Origin: JBDRCC01 sp043822065 [NCBI: archaeon]
GTDB taxonomy: Archaea; Undinarchaeota; CAZHTU01
Assembly: GCA_043822065.1 (NCBI GenBank)
Contig: JBDRCC010000020.1
Coordinates: 62,001-126,000, forward strand
DNA: 64,000 nt
Direction: 5' to 3'
How positions within the stretch are numbered: the first letter of the stretch is position 1; every line of letters begins with the position of its first letter. Positions 8,786-17,241 of the stretch are shown piece after piece. The notes under the pieces were generated by a model that was given only the letters and a program-made list of their open reading frames with translations, was not told the DNA's origin and made no database searches. The translations under genes and the position numbers were made by a program.

Positions 8786-9991
8786 TCAGAACGTTTCCAA
8801 TTTGCCCTTGACCACCAGGTCTGTTATCTGCGTTATGTTCTCGAGCCAGTAGTCAGTCAGCTTCTCGACCTTGCTCTTGGCGTCAGAGAACTTCTTGCCC
8901 TTCTCCATCGTCACGTGGACGTTCGCGGCAAGCGGGTTGTCAATCGGCCTTCCAATCTGGCTGAGCAGCTTTACCTGGACCTCTCCGACGCCCTCAACCT
9001 GCTCGGCAATCTCGTCCGCTATCTTGTTTGACAGCAGGTTGTAGAGTTTTCCGACATGGTTTATCGGGTTCTTGCCCGAGGTCGCCTCAAGGCTCATTGG
9101 CCTGTAAGGCGTGATAAGGCCGTTGCACCTGTTCCCCCTTCCGGTCGAGCCGTCGTCCCCCATCTCGGCGGACGTCCCGGTAACCGTCAGGAAGTAGCAG
9201 TTGGACTCGTAGTTGTCACCCGTGTTGACACAAACGTTCACTTTCCTGTCGGTGACGCTTTTTGACATCTCCTCGATGTCCTTCTTGATTGTGCCGACTA
9301 CCGCCCTATAGTGGTCTATGTTCTCAGTCTTTCCAGAGACTATCGCGGCTGCAATCGTCAGGTCGATGGTGTCGTTCCTCCTGAGCCCCATGACCTTTAT
9401 GTCCTCCCCAACCTGGGGGCACTTGTTCTTGAACTCCCTTGAGTTCAGCCGCTTCTCGGTCCCGAAGACAAGCCTTTCGACGTCGCTGTACGGGGCAAAG
9501 CCTACGCCAAAGGAGGTATCGTTTGAGTTTGGCATGCTCTTTCCCCTTGAGAAGACGTCAACAAGGTCCGCAGACCCGCTTCCCATCCTGGAGTCTATGA
9601 CGACGTGCCTGTCAACGTCGAGGTTCGGGAGGATCTCCTTGAGGTAGGTCTTTGCGGCTTCAATCCCGACCGTGTGGATTCCGACGTACTCGTCCCCGAC
9701 CTTCTCGGTCGCCCTTCCTGAAAGGAGGATGTAAATCGGCTTGAGGACCTCTCCCCCGCCGAACTTAGGATTTGCATACCCGCCCACAATCTCCACCTGG
9801 TCGGTGTTGTGGTGCATGTACCTGTCAAACTTTTTGGCATACTCCCTGCACAGCGCCCTGGAAACCGCCTCTGCGATTCCATCTGCCATGCTGTCCGGGT
9901 GCCCTATACCCTTCCTTTCGACAATCTCGAGGGGCATTTCGTCCATAAGCGGGGAATTTAGCTCCCCAACAAATATATTTCTGCCAGCCAT
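8786..9991 (-). CDS. mat: Archaeal S-adenosylmethionine synthetase
   Basis: Makes SAM from ATP and methionine. The 401-residue protein belongs to the archaeal MAT family, which differs strongly from bacterial MetK. Recognisable segments are ERKGIGHPDSMADGIAEAVS near the N-terminus, HHNTDQVEIVGG, and DDGSTGRGNRCNGLI. The start at 9991 (MAGRNIF) is chosen because GGAGGT lies 6 bases before it; an in-frame ATG 24 bases upstream has no such signal. It is one of few genes here with a clear Shine-Dalgarno leader. Confidence 0.95.
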   Translation of the reverse strand: MAGRNIFVGELNSPLMDEMPLEIVERKGIGHPDSMADGIAEAVSRALCREYAKKFDRYMHHNTDQVEIVGGYANPKFGGGEVLKPIYILLSGRATEKVGDEYVGIHTVGIEAAKTYLKEILPNLDVDRHVVIDSRMGSGSADLVDVFSRGKSMPNSNDTSFGVGFAPYSDVERLVFGTEKRLNSREFKNKCPQVGEDIKVMGLRRNDTIDLTIAAAIVSGKTENIDHYRAVVGTIKKDIEEMSKSVTDRKVNVCVNTGDNYESNCYFLTVTGTSAEMGDDGSTGRGNRCNGLITPYRPMSLEATSGKNPINHVGKLYNLLSNKIADEIAEQVEGVGEVQVKLLSQIGRPIDNPLAANVHVTMEKGKKFSDAKSKVEKLTDYWLENITQITDLVVKGKLETF

Positions 9992-9997
9992 ATTGAT

Positions 9998-10040
9998 ACC
10001 TCCGCTTGCCTTCAAATTATCAGTAATAATTTATATAGTT
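9998..10040 (-). promoter_or_regulatory. mat promoter and Shine-Dalgarno site
   Basis: On the minus strand an AACTATATAA box (10031-10040) would start transcription near 10008, giving a leader of about 17 nt with GGAGGT at 9998-10003, 6 bases before the ATG. Confidence 0.6.
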
Positions 10041-10114
10041 TCTTATTACTAATGGTAATAATTTATTCAATTTCCAGCCGACTGCCTAGTATTATACAAA
10101 TGGTGGACTGATCA

Positions 10115-10145
10115 TGCCCCTTTCTTTTAGAAAAAGAGAGTGGCA
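10115..10145. repeat. Imperfect hairpin resembling the tRNA-Ala intron
   Basis: TGCC...GGCA flanks CTTTCTTTT/AAAAAGAGAG to give a stem of about 14 pairs with one mismatch, one wobble and a tiny loop. The apex CTTTTAGAAAA is the same as in the intron of tRNA-Ala at 7597-7632. It lies between the mat promoter and the 3' end of tRNA-Ile(GAU). Function unknown. Confidence 0.45.
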
Positions 10146-10170
10146 AGGTATTCCAAAGAAAACTACTTTA

Positions 10171-10184
10171 GTCCTCGCTCCGCT
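10171..10184. repeat. Short perfect hairpin
   Basis: GCTCC-GCTC-GGAGC, a five-pair GC-rich stem downstream of tRNA-Ile(GAU). On the minus strand it could help 3'-end formation of the tRNA transcript, but no long T-tract follows it. Confidence 0.35.
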
Positions 10185-10201
10185 CGGAGCATTAAAATTA
10201 A

Positions 10202-10318
10202 TGGGCCTGACCGGATTTGAACCGGTGACCACCTGATTTCCACCCCTTTTCATTTTGCTTCCGGCTTTCTGAAAAGGCGATATCAGTCAGGCACTCCACC
10301 AGGCTGAGCTACAGGCCC
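10202..10318 (-). tRNA. tRNA-Ile(GAU) with 43-nt intron
   Basis: Acceptor GGGCCTG/CAGGCCC, D stem GCTC/GAGT, anticodon stem CCTGA/TCAGG, T arm ACCGG-TTCAAAT-CCGGT, discriminator A, no encoded CCA. The spliced loop CTGATAA gives anticodon GAU. The intron (10238-10280) follows position 37 and has a strong inner helix with CCTTTTC pairing GAAAAGG. The central splice helix CTGA/GTGG has one A-G mismatch (relaxed motif). Confidence 0.88.
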
Positions 10319-10395
10319 GTGCGGATAATAATGCCTGCTGCAGATTTTAAAGATTTCCCTTCGACAGGTTTATCAATTGCGCAAACAAAGCTTAA

Positions 10396-10460
10396 TGGGC
10401 GATGAAGATGCTGCCCCAGGCTGATACCAGATGATGACCGGATGGTAGCTACAGAGCCCA
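10396..10460 (+). ncRNA. Candidate C/D box sRNA (2'-O-methylation guide)
   Basis: A terminal stem TGGGC/GCCCA encloses box C GCGATGA (10399-10405), box D' CTGA (10421-10424), box C' ATGATGA (10431-10437) and a variant box D CAGA (10452-10455). The order and spacing match archaeal C/D guides, and the terminal boxes can form a kink-turn with a T-A pair replacing the usual U-U. Guide regions would be the roughly 12 nt before D' and D; targets were not identified. A TTTATCAA box lies about 26 bases upstream. Box C and D are both imperfect. Confidence 0.5.
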
Positions 10461-10486
10461 CAAACTCAAAATTTAGAATCCTGCCA

Positions 10487-10873
10487 TTAGCAGTGCGTTA
10501 TCCTCTTCTTTTCGCAGATCACGTTGGTTATTGCAGTTAGGAGCGGGCTTATTACTAAGTGCTCCAGCTTGGCGTACTCCTTGCGGTCAGCTGATATCAT
10601 GGCTGTTCGCTTCACCTTTGCAAATACGAACGTCGACGCACACATAATTGCATCTGCATAGCACCTGAGGTATGCGTACGCGCCTATGTCCTCCTCAACC
10701 TCCTTCTCGTGAGAAATGACCTTTATAGTATTCTCCGCAATTGTGCTGAAGCCAAAAAACTTGTCTACCCAGGCTTCTGCTTCCTCCCACTTGACCTTAT
10801 GGTCCTTCTCCACGGCCGCCTTTAGCCCCTTCTTCAGCTCCTCAACTATCTTTGCTGACTCATACTTTGCCAT
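10487..10873 (-). CDS. Small conserved-looking protein of unknown function
   Basis: A 128-residue, mostly helical cytoplasmic protein rich in Lys, Glu and Ala. No motif recognised. A TTTAAATC box about 28 bases before the ATG fits a leaderless transcript. It sits alone between the sRNA candidate and the radical SAM gene. Confidence 0.6.
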   Translation of the reverse strand: MAKYESAKIVEELKKGLKAAVEKDHKVKWEEAEAWVDKFFGFSTIAENTIKVISHEKEVEEDIGAYAYLRCYADAIMCASTFVFAKVKRTAMISADRKEYAKLEHLVISPLLTAITNVICEKKRITHC

Positions 10874-10908
10874 GGCTAGATTATCTACTGTTGACGATTT
10901 AAACCTTT

Positions 10909-11937
10909 CTAATTCAGCGGCGCCCTTTCCGCCTCAAGCCTTCCGAAGGTCGGGTACTCCTCGACAATGAAGGCTTTCTCCGCAATCTTCCCTGCAAGCC
11001 GCCTTGCTATCGTTTCAGACGCCTCAATCTGCCCCTTCTCCGAATCAAAGACAAAATACTCCGGCGACAGCGAGAACTTTTTCAGGAGCCGCCGGTGCGC
11101 GGCAGCATCCCCCTCAATTACGCCCTTTAGCAGGAGGCCTTCGCTGGTTTCCTTTTCATACTTCCGCCTGACGTTCTTTGCTGTCCTCTTCAGCCTGTTT
11201 CTGAACTGGATGTGGTCCTTCAGCTCAGACGGGCACAGGTGCGCAGGGACCTTGCCATCAGCGTACTCCAGGATTTTCATTCCGAGCTCAATCGAGCCCT
11301 TGATGCCGTACGAGAGGTCGTTCTTCTGCTCAAACCCCCTCGCCATCATCGCGTCCGAATTCGAGTCTGAATACTCCAGCTCGTTAAGGTTCAGGAAGTC
11401 AGCCCTTCCAGCTATCCTATCCACAGCCGCGAGTAGCTCCTTGTCGGTCCCAGGAATCAGCGGCACCTCGACGCCGACCGACATCGAATACTCCTTTCTG
11501 TCCGGCAGGTTCTCCGCCTTGTGGAACCTTATCTCGTCAAGCTCGGCGCGGTCAAGCTTCCTAAGCCTCTCAGGCGAAGCCAGGCCTCCGTAGGTGTAAA
11601 GGTGGAGGTGGAACTTGTGGCCGAAGTTATCCTTGAACAGCCTGACGCTTTCAAGAAGCCGGTCAAACCGCAGGAAAGGCTCGCCACCGGTTATCGACGC
11701 GCCTTCGGCTGACTGGCGCTTAGCCTCCTCGAAAATGTCCTCGTCCGACCTAACCTCCCTTTCATTCGCCCAGGTGATATCCTTTCCCTTCCTCTTTTCG
11801 GATATTGGGCAGTACCAGCACTCAGACTGGCAAATTCCCGTCAGAAACAGGACGAGCTTCGAGCCGCGGATGCAGAGCTCGCAGCCGCGCGCAAGCTTTC
11901 CGCTTGCAAAAGAGTTTCCCATTGTCTCCTTTATCAT
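10909..11937 (-). CDS. Radical SAM protein (COG2108-like)
   Basis: A 342-residue radical SAM enzyme. The cluster motif CxxxCxxC is C36, C40, C43 (ICQSECWYCP); C19 and C22 lie just before it and could bind another metal. ASITGGEPFLRFDR is the SAM-binding GGE motif. It resembles archaeal proteins described as related to pyruvate formate-lyase activating enzyme; the substrate is unknown. The ATG overlaps the stop of the M42 peptidase (ATGA), so this start is preferred over longer in-frame ones and the two genes are an operon. Confidence 0.82.
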   Translation of the reverse strand: MIKETMGNSFASGKLARGCELCIRGSKLVLFLTGICQSECWYCPISEKRKGKDITWANEREVRSDEDIFEEAKRQSAEGASITGGEPFLRFDRLLESVRLFKDNFGHKFHLHLYTYGGLASPERLRKLDRAELDEIRFHKAENLPDRKEYSMSVGVEVPLIPGTDKELLAAVDRIAGRADFLNLNELEYSDSNSDAMMARGFEQKNDLSYGIKGSIELGMKILEYADGKVPAHLCPSELKDHIQFRNRLKRTAKNVRRKYEKETSEGLLLKGVIEGDAAAHRRLLKKFSLSPEYFVFDSEKGQIEASETIARRLAGKIAEKAFIVEEYPTFGRLEAERAPLN

Positions 11938-12959
11938 TTGGGAACGCTTTCGAGTGCCCTTGCAACGAGCTTCGCCGCGTCCTCGACGTCCTTCATGGAC
12001 ACGACCTCGACCGGCCCGTGCAGGTACCTCTCCGGCACGCTTACGACGGCAGTCCGCACCCCGCACTTTGTTAGCTGGATCATGGTTCCGTCGGTCGCGC
12101 CGCCGTCCCCGACCTCAAGCTGATATTTTATCTTGTTCCTCTTTGCGACTCCGATAAGCCAGTCGACCAGCTTCCTGTCTGCTACGGTCCCCCTGCCGCC
12201 TGCCTCGACGTAGGTGAATGAAGGCCCGCCGTTCAGCTTTACAGGCACATCCTCGCCCTTGACATACGGGTAGTCCCCTGCGGTTGTCGTGTCGAGGACA
12301 ATCGCTATGTCCGGATCAATGCCAAATGCGGATGTCCTCGCGCCCTTTGAGCCGATTTCCTCCTGCACGCTTGCTACGGCGTATATCTCGTTCTTGCTCT
12401 TCGTCATCTGCATCGCTTTTATCATGACTGCAAGCCCGGCGCGGTTGTCGAGCGACCTCCCTGTGACAAAATCATTGTGCATCTCTGCGAACTCCATGTC
12501 AAAGACTGCGTAGTCCCCGATTGAAACGAACTTCTCAGCCTCCTTCTTGTCCTTGAAACCGGCGTCGATGTACATCTCCTTTGCCTTCATGACCTTCTTC
12601 TGTTCGTCCTCCTCAAGGAGATGTGGTGGTTTCGCGCCGATTACTCCTACCATAGTCGTCTTCCCGAGGATTTTCACCCTCTGGCTCACGAGCGTCCTGT
12701 CGTCTATTCCGCCCATCTTGACGAACTTCAGGAATCCGTCGTCGGTTATGCTTTTTATTACCAGCCCTATCTGGTCCATGTGGGCGTCAAGCATTACTGC
12801 GGGCTTGGAGCCCTTCCTGTGGCATATTATGTTCCCGAGGACATCCTCCTTGATGTCGTCGCAGCAGCCCTTGAGCTCCTTTCTGACTATTTCGCCTACC
12901 TCATTCTCGCTTCCGGAAGGTCCGTTTGCATTTGAAATCTTTCGAAGAAGGTCTTTCAT
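11934..12959 (-). CDS. M42-family metallo-aminopeptidase
   Basis: A 341-residue dinuclear zinc aminopeptidase of the TET/glutamyl aminopeptidase family, which forms large hollow complexes that trim peptides. Expected ligands are seen: H in DAHMDQIG, D in SLDNRAG, EE in VQEEIGSKG, D in VLDTTTAG and the late H in ERYLHGPVEVV. A TTTAAATC box lies about 35 bases upstream. It is upstream of the radical SAM gene with a 4-base overlap. Confidence 0.9.
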   Translation of the reverse strand: MKDLLRKISNANGPSGSENEVGEIVRKELKGCCDDIKEDVLGNIICHRKGSKPAVMLDAHMDQIGLVIKSITDDGFLKFVKMGGIDDRTLVSQRVKILGKTTMVGVIGAKPPHLLEEDEQKKVMKAKEMYIDAGFKDKKEAEKFVSIGDYAVFDMEFAEMHNDFVTGRSLDNRAGLAVMIKAMQMTKSKNEIYAVASVQEEIGSKGARTSAFGIDPDIAIVLDTTTAGDYPYVKGEDVPVKLNGGPSFTYVEAGGRGTVADRKLVDWLIGVAKRNKIKYQLEVGDGGATDGTMIQLTKCGVRTAVVSVPERYLHGPVEVVSMKDVEDAAKLVARALESVPK

Positions 12960-12998
12960 CTAAACCACCGAAAAGTGAAAGGGGGAGGTAGATTTAAA

Positions 12999-13529
12999 CT
13001 ATTTGGTCAGCACTATTATGTCAAGAGTCTTTGCCGGCGCCCTGTTTTTTATGAGGACATAAAAATTATCGTGGAGCCTGACGTATTCCTCCACCGTGAA
13101 CCCGGACAGCTCAGCCATCTTGCGCGCAGTCCGCATCAGGTCTGCCTCTTTCCAGCCATATGCATCGACGCACAGAAGTATCCTCGCGTCCTTCTTGAGG
13201 TAGGGCTTGAGCGGGACTACCATCGCAACCGCGCCGTCAACATTGAGCGGGACTGTCGTCACGACCGCACTGAGGCTGTCGTCCTTGAATACTGCCGGAT
13301 CTATCCGCCTTATGTTTTGCGGGGTTATCCTCAGATTCGGGTTATCCTTCTCGAGCGCCCTGACTGCCGCAGGAATTTTCTGCTCTATGTCTATGAGGTA
13401 AACAGTCGCGCACTTGTCGATGCAGTACTCAACAAAGTTTATGTCCGCCCCTATCACGGCTGCCCGGGGTAGGTCTTTGAAAATTCCAAACCTCTTGTCA
13501 AGGTCCGCTATTGATTCAAATTCTGCCAT
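12999..13529 (-). CDS. Unknown Rossmann-like protein, possible methyltransferase fold
   Basis: A 176-residue protein. The segment AAVIGADINFVEYC followed by YLIDIE looks like the first two strands of a Rossmann/methyltransferase fold but lacks a canonical GxGxG. Start at 13529 because its ATG overlaps the TFE stop by one base (TAATG); coupling to tfe is likely. Function not assigned. Confidence 0.5.
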   Translation of the reverse strand: MAEFESIADLDKRFGIFKDLPRAAVIGADINFVEYCIDKCATVYLIDIEQKIPAAVRALEKDNPNLRITPQNIRRIDPAVFKDDSLSAVVTTVPLNVDGAVAMVVPLKPYLKKDARILLCVDAYGWKEADLMRTARKMAELSGFTVEEYVRLHDNFYVLIKNRAPAKTLDIIVLTK

Positions 13530-14005
13530 TAGATGAGGGTCTTTATCTGCTTCCTTATCTGCTTGATGTCCTTTATGTTGTCGTAATGCACGAGCTGCTT
13601 CTGGCACATCGGGCACTTGAACTGGGACTCAAGCGCGGAGGTGTATTCCGTCCTGACGCAGCCGTCGATGCACTGGAAGAAGTGGTTCTTCTCCTCGAAC
13701 TGGAGCCTTTCGTTCAGGGTGTCAAAGGTCCTTGAGCCCTCCATTCCGATGAACTTGTCCACCATCTCCGGGTTTATCCTCCAGATGTAGTTGTACCAGC
13801 CCGACCTCTCCTTTTCCTTGCGGTAGGTGATAATCCCCTTGGTGTGCATCTCGTTGAGCACGCGCCTTATGGTGTTCGGCCGTATCCGCATCTTCTCGGC
13901 AATCTTCTGGTCGGTTATCTCGCCCTTTGTAAGTATCTTGAGGATTTTTATTGAGTCCTCGTCGAGAATCGTATTTAGCTTTGTGAACTGAACTCGTGAT
14001 ATCAT
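13529..14005 (-). CDS. tfe: Transcription factor E, alpha subunit
   Basis: A 158-residue homologue of the eukaryotic TFIIE-alpha N-terminus, which helps RNA polymerase open promoters. A winged helix (about residues 10-80) is followed by a zinc ribbon with C112, C116, C131 and C134; the first pair is CxxxC rather than CxxC. The ATG at 14005 is chosen because a TTTATATGC box lies 27 bases upstream; a longer reading frame would begin upstream of that promoter. Confidence 0.9.
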   Translation of the reverse strand: MISRVQFTKLNTILDEDSIKILKILTKGEITDQKIAEKMRIRPNTIRRVLNEMHTKGIITYRKEKERSGWYNYIWRINPEMVDKFIGMEGSRTFDTLNERLQFEEKNHFFQCIDGCVRTEYTSALESQFKCPMCQKQLVHYDNIKDIKQIRKQIKTLI

Positions 14006-14130
14006 TACTATCTCTTGCAATTTTGAAGCATATAAACTTAACGATTCATATCCTGAAAATTCACTTCTTAGCAGTGGTAACGGATTTTTTCTATGTTCGG
14101 AATTCAAACTTTTTACAAAAGCCCCCAAAT

Positions 14131-14216
14131 AGAAACCTTTTTATAGTAGTTCTGTTGTATCTTACTCCACTTTCGGGGTTTTCAAATCCTGATGAATTAG
14201 TTTAAACTAGAGGTGA
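14131..14216 (+). promoter_or_regulatory. Thermosome promoter and leader
   Basis: A BRE-like AGAAACC (14131-14137) is joined to TATA TTTTTATAG (14138-14146), an unusually complete archaeal promoter. The leader of about 55 nt ends with GAGGTGA (14210-14216), a strong Shine-Dalgarno 7 bases before the ATG. This contrasts with the leaderless pattern of most neighbours. Confidence 0.7.
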
Positions 14217-14223
14217 TTAGACA

Positions 14224-15879
14224 ATGGTAGCACAAACAGGCGGTCAGCCGGTTTATGTTCTTCCGGAGGGCGGGCAGAGGATACTCGGCCGTGACGCCCA
14301 GAGGATGAACATCCTGGCTGGCAAAATAGTTGCAGAGACTGTTCGTTCGACTCTTGGCCCTAAAGGGATGGACAAGATGCTCGTCGACAGCCTAGGTGAC
14401 GTCGTAATAACGAACGACGGAGTGACAATTCTCCAAGAGATGGACATCGCCCACCCGGCCGCAAAGATGCTGGTCGAGGTTGCGAAGGCGCAGGATGAGG
14501 AGGTCGGCGACGGAACGACCACCGCAGTCATCTTCGCAGGCGAGCTCCTGAAAAAGGCAGAAGAGCTCCTCGAGCAGAACATCCACCCGTCCGTGATAAC
14601 GAAGGGGTACAGGGTGGCGAACGACGAGGCGCAGAGGCTCCTTCAGGGCATAGCCCAGAAGATAAACCCAAGCGACAAGGGGATTCTCGAGAAAATCGCG
14701 ATGACAGCGATGACCGGGAAGAACGCGGAGCGGGCGAAAGATTCACTCGCAAAGCTCGCAGTGTCTGCGGTCCTGCAGGTCGCGGAGACTTCCGATGGAA
14801 AAATCGAGGTTGACGTCGACAATATAAAGCTCGAGAAGAAGGGGGGCGGAAGCATTGACGACTCCGAACTCATTCAGGGAATCGTCATAGACAAGGAGCG
14901 CGTCCACCCGGCAATGCTGAAGAAGGTCGAGAACGCAAAAGTTGCCCTTATCGACACGGCAATCGAGATAAAGGAAACCGAGACCGACGCCGAGATAAGG
15001 ATAACTGACCCGGAGCAGCTCAAGGCATTCCTCGCAGAAGAGGAGAACATGCTTAAGCGGATGGTCGACAAGGTCAAGGCATCCGGCGCAAACGTTGTCT
15101 TCTGCCAGAAGGGCATTGACGACATGGCGCAGCACTTCCTGTACAAGGCAGGAATCTTCGCGGCAAGGCGCGTCAAGAAGTCCGACATGGAGAAGCTTGC
15201 CCGTGCGACAACCGCGAAAGTCGTAAGCAACCTCGACGACCTGGAGGCAAAAGACCTAGGCTACGCAGGCCTCATCCAGGAGAAGAAGATAGGCGGAGAC
15301 GCCATGATCTTCGTCGAGAAATGCAAGGACCCGAAGGCCGTAACGCTGTTCATACGCGGCGGCACCGAGCACGTGGTTGACGAGGTCGAGAGGGCAATGG
15401 AAGACGCAGTCGGCGGTGTTGCCTCCGCAATTGAACTAGGGCTGGTAGTCGCAGGCGGCGGAGCAGTCGAGATTGAGGTAGCCAAGAAGCTCAAGCAGTT
15501 CTCAGAGAAGTCAAAGGGAAGGGAACAGCTTGCGATTATGGCCTTTGCCGAGGCGCTTGAAGTCGTGCCGAGGACACTGGCTGAGAACGCTGGGCTCGAC
15601 CCGATTGACAAGCTGGTCGCCCTAAGGAGCGCCCACGAGAAGCCAGAGAACAAGTGGTACGGGCTTGACGTCTTCACAGGCGAAGTCGTTGACATGTACA
15701 AGGCAGGCGTCATCGAGCCGCTGAAAATAAAGACCCAGGCGGTCAAGTGTGCCTCAGAAGCGGCTGAAATGATTTTGAGGATAGACGACGTTATTTCCGC
15801 AAGGGAGCTCGGCAAGAGGGACGCCGGCGGCGGAATGCCCAGAATGCCCGGTGGAATGGGCGACATGGGGGACATGTAA
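14224..15879 (+). CDS. thsA: Thermosome (group II chaperonin) subunit
   Basis: A 551-residue group II chaperonin that folds proteins in an ATP-driven two-ring cage. Motifs: [27 protein letters not shown] (ATP site with catalytic Asp), and a Gly/Met-rich tail ending GGMGDMGDM. The strong promoter, Shine-Dalgarno and terminator fit high expression. Only one subunit gene is in the window. Confidence 0.97.
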   Translation: MVAQTGGQPVYVLPEGGQRILGRDAQRMNILAGKIVAETVRSTLGPKGMDKMLVDSLGDVVITNDGVTILQEMDIAHPAAKMLVEVAKAQDEEVGDGTTTAVIFAGELLKKAEELLEQNIHPSVITKGYRVANDEAQRLLQGIAQKINPSDKGILEKIAMTAMTGKNAERAKDSLAKLAVSAVLQVAETSDGKIEVDVDNIKLEKKGGGSIDDSELIQGIVIDKERVHPAMLKKVENAKVALIDTAIEIKETETDAEIRITDPEQLKAFLAEEENMLKRMVDKVKASGANVVFCQKGIDDMAQHFLYKAGIFAARRVKKSDMEKLARATTAKVVSNLDDLEAKDLGYAGLIQEKKIGGDAMIFVEKCKDPKAVTLFIRGGTEHVVDEVERAMEDAVGGVASAIELGLVVAGGGAVEIEVAKKLKQFSEKSKGREQLAIMAFAEALEVVPRTLAENAGLDPIDKLVALRSAHEKPENKWYGLDVFTGEVVDMYKAGVIEPLKIKTQAVKCASEAAEMILRIDDVISARELGKRDAGGGMPRMPGGMGDMGDM

Positions 15880-15886
15880 ATTTACA

Positions 15887-15921
15887 GTGAGGGGGCTCAC
15901 GCCCCCTCTCCCACTTTTTTT
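15887..15921 (+). terminator. Hairpin terminator after the thermosome gene
   Basis: GAGGGGGC-TCAC-GCCCCCTC (8-pair stem) followed by CTCCCAC and seven T. Looks like a bacterial-style intrinsic terminator; in archaea the T-tract alone can suffice. Confidence 0.65.
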
Positions 15922-15959
15922 ATAGGAAAGGTTTTATAGCCAGGAATTATTCCTGTTGC

Positions 15960-17240
15960 ATGGTTTACTTCAACCAGCTAAAAGGTTGCCCTATCCTAGA
16001 TGCGAAAGGGAAAAAGCTTGGCACTGTAAAGGACTTCATCTTCCTTGACGGCAAAAATTATGCCGAGGTGACCCACATAGTCTACACTGACGAGGAAAAG
16101 GTCGCAAAGAAAATACCATGGCGCCTTGTCGGGGGGCTTGTTGATGAGGCACACCCTAAGCGGGTCAGCATAGCAATCAATCTCACCCTCTCTGCGGAGG
16201 ACATAACGCCGTTTCTCCCGAAAAAAGGCGACCTATTCGTGAGCGCAATCATAGACAAGCAGGTCGTCGACGTCGACGGCGTCAAGGTTGTCCGCGTCAA
16301 TGACATAGTCCTGGGCAAGGTAGACTACAAGTTCTGCGTAGTCGCGGTCGCCGTAGGGATGGCAAGCCTTGCCATGCGGCTCGGGCTCCAGACAAGCTCA
16401 GACTCAAACTTTCCGAGCAAGACTGAGCGGATAATACCCTGGAAATCAGTCCAGCGGCTTGAGCCGGACCTGCACGACCTCCATTTGAGCGTCCAGAAGT
16501 CCAAGATTGAGCACCTCCACCCCGAGGACATCGCAGACCTTATGGAGGACCTGACCCCGAACCAGAGGATACTTGTCTTCTCAACCTTGGATGAAAAAAA
16601 GGCGGCAAAGACGCTATTGGGCGCGGAGGATAACGTCCGTGACACCGTACTGAAGAGCCTTAAGCGGGACAGGATACTTGACATTTTAGAATCGATATCC
16701 GAGGACAAGTCAGCTGACGTCCTAAGCCTGATGACTAAATCAGAGCGCGGCCGCATGCTTAATGCAATGAAGCCTACTATAAGGAAAAAAGTAATGGATA
16801 TCCTGAAGTACCCCGAAGAGTCAGCCGCGGCGATAATGACGACCGAGTTCATTTCAGTCCCCGAGAGCTACACCGTGATGCAGACGCTCCAGCTTTTGAG
16901 AAAGAGGCAGCCGAAGTTCAAGTTCTATTATGTTTACGTCCTCAACAAGTCAGGCCAGCTCGTCGGCGTCCTCGGGCTGAGAAACCTCCTCCTTGCCAGG
17001 CCGTCTGTGCCGATAGCCTCCATTATGAACAAGCAGGTGATACACGTCAAGCTCGACACTCCGAAGGAGAGCATAGCAAAGGCGATTTCTAGGTATGAGC
17101 TTTCCTCGGTCCCTGTTGTCGACAACTCAAACGTCCTCAACGGCGTCGTAAGGGCGTATATGGTCGTTGAGAGCATAATCCCAAAGAAGTGGAAACGGGA
17201 GCGGTATCATCCCCACACCCTGAAGCACAAAGCCGCATAA
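15960..17240 (+). CDS. PRC-barrel / MgtE-N / CBS regulatory protein
   Basis: A 426-residue soluble protein. Two PRC-barrel-like units (about residues 1-75 and 85-165) are followed by an MgtE N-terminal-like helical domain (LHPEDIADLMEDL...) and a CBS pair (about 285-410). The MgtE transmembrane domain is absent. The NRAMP-like transporter starts 1 base after its stop, so the pair may be a split channel: this protein as the cytoplasmic sensor of Mg2+ or nucleotide, the next as the pore. That partnership is inferred from context. Confidence 0.75.
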   Translation: MVYFNQLKGCPILDAKGKKLGTVKDFIFLDGKNYAEVTHIVYTDEEKVAKKIPWRLVGGLVDEAHPKRVSIAINLTLSAEDITPFLPKKGDLFVSAIIDKQVVDVDGVKVVRVNDIVLGKVDYKFCVVAVAVGMASLAMRLGLQTSSDSNFPSKTERIIPWKSVQRLEPDLHDLHLSVQKSKIEHLHPEDIADLMEDLTPNQRILVFSTLDEKKAAKTLLGAEDNVRDTVLKSLKRDRILDILESISEDKSADVLSLMTKSERGRMLNAMKPTIRKKVMDILKYPEESAAAIMTTEFISVPESYTVMQTLQLLRKRQPKFKFYYVYVLNKSGQLVGVLGLRNLLLARPSVPIASIMNKQVIHVKLDTPKESIAKAISRYELSSVPVVDNSNVLNGVVRAYMVVESIIPKKWKRERYHPHTLKHKAA

Positions 17241-17241
17241 A

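Noticed and set aside
10060-10200. Another tRNA gene or tRNA half between mat and tRNA-Ile
   Set aside because: No T arm or acceptor partner can be drawn; only the two hairpins are supported.
13006-14004. Possibility that TFE extends about 40 residues further upstream
   Set aside because: The extension would start upstream of the TATA box at about 14032, and TFE proteins normally start near MISRVQF.
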